From NCBI GenBank assembly GCA_030681095.1, contig JAUXTZ010000386.1:1-36940 (forward strand): DNA of 36,940 nt, written 5' to 3'. A program made the position numbers and the translations under genes. Below the pieces are notes generated by a model that was not told the DNA's origin, ran no database searches, and worked only from the letters and a program-made list of their open reading frames with translations. The stretch comes from Burkholderiales bacterium (GTDB lineage: Bacteria > Pseudomonadota > Gammaproteobacteria > Burkholderiales > Thiobacteraceae). Shown in pieces: positions 9,466 through 16,910 of the stretch. Position 1 is the first letter of the stretch. Each line of letters starts with the position of its first letter.

Positions 9466-10143
9466 TCAAGCCTGCACACACCGCAACATATCCTCTCGCT
9501 CGCGCAACCACTCGGCGGCATATTCGCAATCGCGGGTGGCAGTGTAGTAAGGCCCACCCAGCGTGTAATGCACCAGCGACACATCCGGGTTAGGCGCATC
9601 GTAATCCACCAAATGATTCCAGCAATGCGGAAGCGTACCGATCAACTCGTCATTGCCCAGCCATTTGAATTGATGCAACTCCAAGCCTGACGCGGTATTC
9701 ACGTATTCTGGCGTTAGCGCACGGCACTTGGCGTTGTTGAAAATCATCACGCTCGACCAATTTTTTTTCTCATAGGCCGTTTGCGGTTCGCCAAGAAATT
9801 TGGTGCCCTCTTTCGGCTTGTGGTCATGCTTCACGCACTGCACCGCATAGCGTTCGTCACACAGCGCCCACAGCTTGGCGATGTCGTCCAGCACGATCAT
9901 GTCGTTGTCCATGAAGATCGAGAAGCCTTCATAACCGGAAAGATACGGCGCCAAAAATCGGCTAAAGGAAAACTCAGTGGACTGGAGTGGATTACGCTCT
10001 CGGTTGAATATTTCCTTCAACTGCGTTAGTGACAGCAGCGAAATATTCACCGGCTCCGATGCACGTGCATTAATGCTATGTGCCAATACGCTCGACAGAG
10101 CGGGAATACGCGAATCGTAGCCAATATATATTTGAATCATTTT
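9466..10143 (-). CDS. glycosyltransferase (GT-A, DxD motif, GT8-like)
   Basis: MIQIYIGYDSRIPALSSVLAHSINARAS...GFSIFMDNDMIVLDDIAKLW; DND/DMD metal-binding region; internal Met (MIQIYIGYD) preferred over the ORF-track start at 10152. Confidence 0.65.
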   Translation of the reverse strand, partial: KMIQIYIGYDSRIPALSSVLAHSINARASEPVNISLLSLTQLKEIFNRERNPLQSTEFSFSRFLAPYLSGYEGFSIFMDNDMIVLDDIAKLWALCDERYAVQCVKHDHKPKEGTKFLGEPQTAYEKKNWSSVMIFNNAKCRALTPEYVNTASGLELHQFKWLGNDELIGTLPHCWNHLVDYDAPNPDVSLVHYTLGGPYYTATRDCEYAAEWLREREDMLRCVQA

Positions 10144-10282
10144 TTTCCTCATTCAGTTTTTCTTAGGGCTTATTCCGAATACGAATAAAAAGTGCTTGAT
10201 TTCCCCATCTCTCTAACCCTCGCCCCGCTTGCGGGCTGAGCCAGGGCAAATGAAAGTCATGCATTTGCCGCACACGTCGCCG

Positions 10283-10558
10283 TCATCGACCGAAAAGATC
10301 GGCGTGCGTGCCGGTACGCTCGAAGCGAACCGTTTCGCCATCCACGCAGTAAATCAAGACCCAATCGGGTTCGATATGAAGGTCGCGGCTTGGCTTCCAC
10401 TCACCTTGCAGCGGGTGGTCTCCAAGCCCGCGCGGGAGAGGCTGGCCGGTGAGTAGCAGACCGATAACGTCGCGCAGCTTGCCCATATCCTTGCCGCGTT
10501 TCGCGGCTAGATTCACATCGCGTTTAAACTGTCCGCTATAGCTCGCCGAACGCATCAA
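10283..10558 (-). CDS. yafQ: YafQ family mRNA interferase toxin
   Basis: SYSGQFKRDVNLAAKRGKDMGKLRDVIGLLLTGQPLPRGLGDHPLQGEWKPSRDLHIEPDWVLIYCVDGETVRFERTGTHADLF; overlaps upstream antitoxin by 4 nt. Confidence 0.92.
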   Translation of the reverse strand: MMRSASYSGQFKRDVNLAAKRGKDMGKLRDVIGLLLTGQPLPRGLGDHPLQGEWKPSRDLHIEPDWVLIYCVDGETVRFERTGTHADLFGR

Positions 10559-10797
10559 ATGTCCAACTGTTTGAACAGGTCGGACAGACTTGAAGCATGG
10601 AACACGTCTTCACCTTGGCGGCCCTTGCGGATCGTGTCGGCGGTCAGTGCGTTGGGCGTTTCGCTGTCGGCGATGTACAGGCGCATCAGGTCACGGATGA
10701 TTTGAGCAGCGGGGCGATGGCGGTCTGCCGCCACGGCCATGAATTGGTCGCGTAGCTCCGGCTCCATCTTGATCGACATTTGCACTTCTTTAGCCAT
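10555..10797 (-). CDS. RelB/DinJ-like ribbon-helix-helix antitoxin
   Basis: MAKEVQMSIKMEPELRDQFMAVAADRHRPAAQIIRDLMRLYI; directly upstream of the YafQ toxin. Confidence 0.85.
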   Translation of the reverse strand: MAKEVQMSIKMEPELRDQFMAVAADRHRPAAQIIRDLMRLYIADSETPNALTADTIRKGRQGEDVFHASSLSDLFKQLDI

Positions 10798-10840
10798 GCT
10801 GGCCTCCCCCGGGTGAGTTAGTGAATGCGGCCATTTTAAA

Positions 10841-10873
10841 AGGTATTCACTAGGTATGCAATAGGTATTCTAA
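10841..10873. repeat. three tandem 11-bp iterons upstream of the DinJ/YafQ operon
   Basis: aggtattcact / aggtatgcaat / aggtattctaa. Confidence 0.7.
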
Positions 10874-11027
10874 ATCCATATAATTCGTGAATTGAATAGT
10901 TGCTACTCCTACCGCAAAAGCCATGGTCACTATCTCAGAATTTTCTTCTGATTTACGGCGGCATGCGCAACCCGGCCGTGCCAGGTATCGCAGGTGCCGC
11001 CCGCCCGCCCCGCGCTCAGCGCTTGTA

Positions 11028-12695
11028 TTAAGGAGCGTTTCTAACATGTAGATCGCTCGACAACCTAGCCAGAACCTGTTGCCAATCCCCGGAAGAAGTT
11101 TGCCGATAGATCTGAAACCCAGGGAACCAGGGTGATTGCGCTACGTCTTCCATCCAGCGCCAATCTGCGGGATAGGGAATCATCACCCGTGCCGTGCGCC
11201 CCAAGCCCGCCATCAGATGCATATTCGTGTTGCTGACCCCTATATATTCATGGACCAAATTCAGCAATGCCAACATTTCCTCCAGATTTTCGTTGGCCTC
11301 GCTGAAGTCATGCACCTCACGCCCTGCGTAATGCGCGAGTTGCTCGATTTCTCCTGGCTTAGGATGCCGCTGCAATACGACAATTGAACCAGGTAAATCC
11401 TTTAATAGCTCACCCAGCGATTGTATGGGCGCTTCCTTGAACAGCAGTCGCTCGGACTGCTCGGTCCCCGCTCGCCAAGTCACCCCGATGAAATGCTTCG
11501 CGGCGCACTTCGATAAACGTTCACTCATCCGTTTAAGTATTTCGGGCGCTGCCCTCAGCTTAAGCGGGGGCGGAATCTCCGATGCAGACGCCATGCCGAG
11601 CACATAGGGCAAGTTGCCGACGCTCAGCACGGCGTCGAATGCCGACGCATCAACTTCTGCCTGAGGATCCAACCACTCGGTAAATAAGTCCTGGTCAGCT
11701 AATAAAGTTTTCAGCCTGAGCGAGCCTCGGTAGCTTAAGCGCATGCCGAGCGCTTTCAATCCGTAGGTGAAACGCAAAAACAACAACTCATCGCCCAAGC
11801 CCTGCTCCCCCAGTAACAGAACATGAGATCCATTAGGATGTTGAGGTAATTGCGGCGGCACAGTTCGATCTTGCGTGGATAGCGCCCGACAAACATGATT
11901 CGCCCAGCCTTCGCGAAAATTCCCCAGACGCAATTGCAGATAGGCCAAGGCTTCCCGCGCGGCACGATCCTCGGGGGCCAGCGCCAAAACCATTTTTAAC
12001 TTCGCCTCTGCCTCGTCAAAATTACCCAGATATTTATCAACGATACCTAAGCCGTATAAGGTGGTGACACTTTGCGGGTTCTTTTCCAGCGCGGCCAGGT
12101 AGCAGGTTCTCGCCTGTTCGTAATCCTCAAGCGCAGCATAGCTGACGCCCATGTTATGCAACACTAAAGGATGGCCAGGGCTCAGCGCATTCGCTCTTTG
12201 TAAATAGGGCAAAGCCTCTTCATAGCGCTTGCTCTCATTGAATACCATCCCGACATTCAACAGCGCCCCCACATGATCCGGATTGATTTGCAACGCGCTG
12301 AGCCCATAGGCTTGCGCGCTATCCAAGTTACCCATTTCTTTGTTGAGGTAACACAAATTCGAGAGGATTTCTGGATTCTCAGGCTTCAGCTTTTCTGCCC
12401 TGGTGTAATACGCCAACGCCTCGCTTAGCCGCCCGCCAAATAAATACAAGCTACCCAGATTTGCCAGGGCCTCGAAATAATTTGGATCGAGTGAAATGGC
12501 CTGTATATACGCGGCTTCCGCCTCCGCTGGCTGGTTAAGCTGCGACAGCACCTTAGCCAAACCGAAATGCGCCCGTGATTCACTTGGGTTATCGGAAATA
12601 ATATGGCGATAGCATTGTTCTGCAGCGGTAAGGTTTCCCTGTTGGAACAGGGCTTGTGCTTGCGCTAGCAGGCTGATTTCATTATCAAGCGGCAT
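11028..12695 (-). CDS. TPR protein with C-terminal GT9-like (heptosyltransferase-fold) domain, no SEC-C motif
   Basis: TPRs in the N-terminal half; C-term LLLGEQGLGDELLFLRFTYGL...GVTWRAGTEQ...EYIGVSNTNMHLMAGLGRTARVMIPYPADWRWMEDVAQSPWFPGFQIYRQ. Confidence 0.85.
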   Translation of the reverse strand: MPLDNEISLLAQAQALFQQGNLTAAEQCYRHIISDNPSESRAHFGLAKVLSQLNQPAEAEAAYIQAISLDPNYFEALANLGSLYLFGGRLSEALAYYTRAEKLKPENPEILSNLCYLNKEMGNLDSAQAYGLSALQINPDHVGALLNVGMVFNESKRYEEALPYLQRANALSPGHPLVLHNMGVSYAALEDYEQARTCYLAALEKNPQSVTTLYGLGIVDKYLGNFDEAEAKLKMVLALAPEDRAAREALAYLQLRLGNFREGWANHVCRALSTQDRTVPPQLPQHPNGSHVLLLGEQGLGDELLFLRFTYGLKALGMRLSYRGSLRLKTLLADQDLFTEWLDPQAEVDASAFDAVLSVGNLPYVLGMASASEIPPPLKLRAAPEILKRMSERLSKCAAKHFIGVTWRAGTEQSERLLFKEAPIQSLGELLKDLPGSIVVLQRHPKPGEIEQLAHYAGREVHDFSEANENLEEMLALLNLVHEYIGVSNTNMHLMAGLGRTARVMIPYPADWRWMEDVAQSPWFPGFQIYRQTSSGDWQQVLARLSSDLHVRNAP

Positions 12696-12804
12696 GTAAA
12701 ATTTCTTTGGAAATGGATCAAAGAGCCTCTAATGATCGATCTTACCCCGCAGCGCCTGCCCTCGCGGAGGCGGCAGCGCTTAATTTGCCGTGGCTTACAA
12801 AACC

Positions 12805-12833
12805 CTGGTTTCCCGCCTTCGCGAGAATGACGG
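12805..12833. repeat. palindromic repeat, R-orientation copy (ctggtttcccgccttcgcgagaatgacgg)
   Basis: Same motif as the right-hand repeat at 13199-13243. Confidence 0.7.
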
Positions 12834-12866
12834 ATTAATCAATATCCTCACGACATTCCGCTAACC

Positions 12867-12894
12867 CGTCACCCCCGCGAAGGCGGGGGCCCAG
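12867..12894. repeat. left inverted repeat of GIY-YIG unit A (cgtcacccccgcgaaggcgggggcccag)
   Basis: Reverse complement resembles the right flank at 13199-13243; ends 2 nt before the nuclease stop codon. Confidence 0.75.
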
Positions 12895-12896
12895 CC

Positions 12897-13187
12897 TCAT
12901 AACAAACCTTCCCACAAATCGCACCAATCGGGATTAGACTCCTCGATCAAGCGCAGCTTCCATGCGCGGTTCCATTTTTTGAGTTGTTTCTCTCGAACAA
13001 TCGCTTCGCGCATGTCCTCATGCATCTCAAAATACACCAAGTGATGCACACCATCGCGCTGCGTGAAACCTTCTGCTAATTCGTTGCGATGCTGCCACCC
13101 ACGCTTGACCAAATCGCTGGTCAAGCCAATATACAAGGTGCCGTTGCGTTGGCTCGCCAGGATATAAACGCAGGGCTGTTTACTCAT
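12897..13187 (-). CDS. GIY-YIG (URI) domain endonuclease-like protein, copy A
   Basis: MSKQPCVYILASQRNGTLYIGLTSDLVKRGWQHRNELAEGFTQRDGVHHLVYFEMHEDMREAIVREKQLKKWNRAWKLRLIE. Confidence 0.93.
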   Translation of the reverse strand: MSKQPCVYILASQRNGTLYIGLTSDLVKRGWQHRNELAEGFTQRDGVHHLVYFEMHEDMREAIVREKQLKKWNRAWKLRLIEESNPDWCDLWEGLL

Positions 13188-13198
13188 GATATTGATGT

Positions 13199-13243
13199 CT
13201 GGTTTCCCGCCTTCGCGGGGGCAGGCTCTTCGCGGGAATGACG
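13199..13243. repeat. right inverted repeat of GIY-YIG unit A, with internal duplication of cttcgcggg
   Basis: ctggtttcccgccttcgcgggggcaggctcttcgcgggaatgacg. Confidence 0.7.
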
Positions 13244-13270
13244 ACTTAAGACTTCATCGTGCTGCATCAA

Positions 13271-15037
13271 TTAAGAATCAGAAAGATCGCGTGTTAATGC
13301 AGTTAAGGCCTGCCCCCAATCCCCCGCAACCGTCTGCCGATAAAGTTTAAAGCCAGGAAACCAAGGCGATTGATCCCCACTCGCCATCCAGCGCCATTCC
13401 GCCGGAAAGGGAATCAACACGCGCGCCGTTTTACCGAGTCCCGCCATGAGGTGCATGTTGGCATTGCTCACGCCCACATATTCATCCAGCACATCGAGCA
13501 AGGCCAGCATCGATTCCAGATCACCGTTGTATTCACTCAGATCATGTACGGGGCACGATACTTGGGCACGCAGTTGTTCGATTTCGCCCGCAGCAGGCTT
13601 GCGCTGGAGCACTACGATTGCGCCTGTCCAATCCTTGATTGCGCTTGCCAGCGCATCCAGCCCGATTTGCTTGAACAGCGTTTTCGGTTTACCCGGTACC
13701 GGCGGCGATCCGCCGCGCCAGGTGACGCCGAGCAGGCGTTGGCCGATCAGGCCCAGTTCGTTTAGATGCTGCCGTACTTTGGCAACATGCTGTTCGGTGG
13801 GGGAGAACCGCAGTGATGGGGGAATAGTCTCTGTTGAAAAGCATCCCAGCAATAAGGGCAGGTCTCCCACTGGGATAATTAAATCTGTTTGGGGGGCTTC
13901 GTCAAATCGGGATAACACTTGATCCACGCACCCCGATCTTTCGATCAAGGAGTGCACCTTGGCAGTGGACCAATAACCCACCCATTGCGCTTGTTCTCTC
14001 AATTGAGGGACGAAGCGTAGAAAGAAAAGCTCGTCCCCGATGCCTTGCTCATGGCAAAGCAAGATGCGTTTGTCCGCGCTTATGAAAGGCAGCAGGGATC
14101 TCGCCTTAGGTAAAGCGGTGGGTACCCTCCGCTCAACCGCGCACCGAGCATCGCGCCATTCATATTCCTGCCAGCCATGCTCGAAGTTGCCCTGCTCCAA
14201 CAAGAGGTGTGAAAAATTGATGTGCGCAGTATCGTAATCGGGCATGATCTCCAGCGCTCTACGGCAGCAAGCCATCGCATCGTCGAATCGCCCAAGCACT
14301 CTCAACACCGCACCCAAGTTGTTGTGTGCATCAGCGTAATTCGGCTGGATATCTAAAGCCTGGCGAAAGCTTTCCGCAGCACGGTCAAGCTGCCCCAAGT
14401 CTCTCAAGACATTACCCAAGTTGTTGTGCGCGGCCGCGTATTGCGGGTTGAGCTCCAATGCCCGACGGTGGCTGACCACGGCTTCATCAAACTGCTGAAG
14501 CTCATGCAGCACCGCGCCCAAATTGCTATGAAGCTCAGCAATATTTGGATTAATTTTCAGCGCCCGGCGATAGCTCGCTACCGCTGCGTCCAGCTGACCA
14601 AGATCTTTGAGGGCATTGCCCAAATTAGCATGCGCTTCCACAAAGTCCGGCGCCAGCGTCAGCGCCCGGCGGAGACTTATCACCGCATCGGCGTGCTGTC
14701 CGTGCGCTTGCAAGACATTACCCAAATTGTTGTGTATCTCTGCATCATTGGGTAAAAATTCCGCTGCCTTTTGCAAAGCACGCAGTGCATCTTTACCTTG
14801 CATCTGGAGGGAGATGCACAATAACTTCCACACCAACCCGGCCTCTGGATATTGCGCAAGCAGCAAGCGCGTACGGCTTTCCAATTCGGCATAGCGCCCA
14901 GCATTGAACAAGACGGCGAGTTGATTGAAGTCGGCGGCGGTCGGGGTGCGCAGCGCCGTTTTCCCGGCGCAGCAATGTTTGTATTTTTTCCCGCTGCCGC
15001 AGGGGCACGGGGCGTTTCTTCCTGGATGCATGCTCAT
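13271..15037 (-). CDS. SEC-C motif + TPR + GT9-like C-terminal domain
   Basis: MSMHPGRNAPCPCGSGKKYKHCCAGK; multiple TPRs; C-term GVTWRGG...EYVGVSNANMHLMAGLGKTARVLIPFPAEWRWMASGDQSPWFPGFKLYRQTV. Confidence 0.9.
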   Translation of the reverse strand: MSMHPGRNAPCPCGSGKKYKHCCAGKTALRTPTAADFNQLAVLFNAGRYAELESRTRLLLAQYPEAGLVWKLLCISLQMQGKDALRALQKAAEFLPNDAEIHNNLGNVLQAHGQHADAVISLRRALTLAPDFVEAHANLGNALKDLGQLDAAVASYRRALKINPNIAELHSNLGAVLHELQQFDEAVVSHRRALELNPQYAAAHNNLGNVLRDLGQLDRAAESFRQALDIQPNYADAHNNLGAVLRVLGRFDDAMACCRRALEIMPDYDTAHINFSHLLLEQGNFEHGWQEYEWRDARCAVERRVPTALPKARSLLPFISADKRILLCHEQGIGDELFFLRFVPQLREQAQWVGYWSTAKVHSLIERSGCVDQVLSRFDEAPQTDLIIPVGDLPLLLGCFSTETIPPSLRFSPTEQHVAKVRQHLNELGLIGQRLLGVTWRGGSPPVPGKPKTLFKQIGLDALASAIKDWTGAIVVLQRKPAAGEIEQLRAQVSCPVHDLSEYNGDLESMLALLDVLDEYVGVSNANMHLMAGLGKTARVLIPFPAEWRWMASGDQSPWFPGFKLYRQTVAGDWGQALTALTRDLSDS

Positions 15038-15072
15038 CAGTTAAAAGCGAAGCTTAGTCCCGTATTTTATCC

Positions 15073-15347
15073 GTGATCAGAAAGATCGCGTGTTAATGCA
15101 GCCAACGCCTGCCCCCAATCTCCCGCAACCGTCTGCCGATATAAGGCAAACCCGGGAAACCAGGGCGATTGATCCATGCTTGCCATCCAACGCCGGAAAA
15201 GAAATCAACACGCGCGCCGTTTTGCCCAGCCCCGCCATCAGATGCATGTTGGCATTGCTCACGCCCACATATTCACCCAAGACATCGGGCAAGGCCAGGA
15301 TCGACTCCAGATCATCATTGGTAAGGTACATTGCGTGTCACATTCAC
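15073..15347 (-). pseudogene. relic of a SEC-C/TPR/GT9-like paralog: C-terminal ~85 codons fused to the first few codons, with additional frameshift
   Basis: 15073-15330 parallels 13282-13540, lacking 'attccgcc' (8 nt); 15329-15347 reverse complement gtg aat gtg aca cgc aat parallels atg aat gtg tca cgc aat of the 3655 gene start. Confidence 0.8.
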
Positions 15348-15413
15348 AGGCAGCGTTAACGCACTTTATTGGTTCATATGAGGGGATTGTTGTTTGTTTC
15401 GATTGGAAGTCTG

Positions 15414-16826
15414 CTACCAATTGTGAAGAAAAGTATTGTGCGTGTGATACATATTTTGACCGATCAGATGCACATCACTTTCTGACCAGTCCTTTAAGTA
15501 ACGCACCATTAACGAAGGATTGGAAAAACCATTCCCGACAAAAGCTCTAGCTTTTGCAGCCAAATATGCGTCTACCACCACCTCAGCTCCAAGCCGCCGC
15601 CTATCCGGAACAGTTTGGTAATGAATCCCTTTTGCGCTATTCGTCCTTTGGCAGTCAGTAGTGATAATCTTTTTTCCGTATATTTTCTTGAAATAATCTA
15701 AAATCCGCGCGTCATCAGTCATAAGAAAAATATGGTGGCAGTTATAGGAAGAAAGATACTGGTTAATTATCCCCTCGTATTGCCTATTCACTTCATCGAG
15801 GTTATTCAGCTCTAATATCTTGTCCGAACCACGCGCATGCACTGCAATGAAGTCGGGGGAGCCAAGATACGCCTTATAGAAATAACCTACTGCATCTATA
15901 ATTTCCTTTTTGGGATGCAGATACTGGCGCACGAGGTATAAAGATAGCTCATCTACAGAAAGACCATACAAGTGATGCGTCGGCGGAATCCATGGTTTTA
16001 AATCGACAACAGCGGAAAAAAAGTCACTCACTACCACCATTTCTTGGCGGCTCAAAAGATAGAGTCCTGCCATGCGTGAGAAGGTACCTTTCCATTTATT
16101 GACTTCACCCTCCATCAAATTACGATAATTCCATTTTGGTGGCCAAAAATCGAAATTTTCGTTTAGAAGATCGCTCACCCCCCAATCCGAGCATGCCTCG
16201 AAGTAAAACTCAAACGCGTTGGCGGCGGTGCCATCTCCAAATAGGCTATTTTTTCCCCAATGCACGATAGGGATACGCCCAGTTAACTCAGCCACCAAAA
16301 GCTGGCCTAATACGTGACTGACATCAGACCAAAACCCGTAACCCCAAGCCTTTATCAACAAGAATTTCTCGGTGTGATTTTCCAGTTTGGATGATTTGAC
16401 AATCGGGGATCGACCTTGATCGCCTTCTAAGCTCTTGCAAACTTGATCCAGGTTGATCTGAGGCAATTTCCAATCCGGCGCCAATTTAACCGCCTCGCTA
16501 AAGTAGTGCTGCGCAAACTGCGGACGGTTGATTGCAGCGGCAATCCAGCCAAGAAAATTAAGCGCCTTAGGATTATTCAGCTCCCTTCCCAGACGATCAC
16601 GCAACAGAATCTCGGCTTGCGGAAGATTCCCCTTTTGAAGTAATTCAATAATAACTTTATCAAAGTCGTCTGCGTTGTCTTGCTCACCGCAGTTCTCAAA
16701 AGGTAATGAATCTGCGTAAGAGTTACATGGAGGAATGTAAACCCGCTCATCCGAGATTTTGCCGCAACACCGCTTAAACCTTAGGCCACTGCCACATGGG
16801 CAAGGCTCATTACGTGACGTATTCAT
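15414..16826 (-). CDS. SEC-C motif + short TPR-like region + NodZ/FUT8-like (GT23-like) fucosyltransferase domain
   Basis: Internal start MNTSRNEPCPCGSGLRFKRCCGK at 16826; C-term FIAVHARGSDKILELNNLDEVNRQYEGIINQYL...IFLMTDDARILDYFKKIYG...RRRLGAEVVVDAYLAAKARAFVGNGFSNPSLMVRYLKDW. Confidence 0.75.
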   Translation of the reverse strand: MNTSRNEPCPCGSGLRFKRCCGKISDERVYIPPCNSYADSLPFENCGEQDNADDFDKVIIELLQKGNLPQAEILLRDRLGRELNNPKALNFLGWIAAAINRPQFAQHYFSEAVKLAPDWKLPQINLDQVCKSLEGDQGRSPIVKSSKLENHTEKFLLIKAWGYGFWSDVSHVLGQLLVAELTGRIPIVHWGKNSLFGDGTAANAFEFYFEACSDWGVSDLLNENFDFWPPKWNYRNLMEGEVNKWKGTFSRMAGLYLLSRQEMVVVSDFFSAVVDLKPWIPPTHHLYGLSVDELSLYLVRQYLHPKKEIIDAVGYFYKAYLGSPDFIAVHARGSDKILELNNLDEVNRQYEGIINQYLSSYNCHHIFLMTDDARILDYFKKIYGKKIITTDCQRTNSAKGIHYQTVPDRRRLGAEVVVDAYLAAKARAFVGNGFSNPSLMVRYLKDWSESDVHLIGQNMYHTHNTFLHNW

Positions 16827-16910
16827 GGGTTCACTTTTCAAATGCCAATTTTTTTGTGTCGACTTGACCAACGCTTGATCTGAGTCCGCAGTCCCGGCCA
16901 AAGAGAGAGT

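Noticed and set aside
10237-10270. ggcaaatg...catttgcc inverted repeat downstream of the YafQ gene
   Set aside because: 8-bp arms with 9-nt loop but no U-tract or neighbouring context; could be chance.
10960-11040. Short ORF ending ...NPAVPGIAGAARPPRAQRLY* as a gene remnant
   Set aside because: No start or family recognised; insufficient evidence beyond an open stretch.
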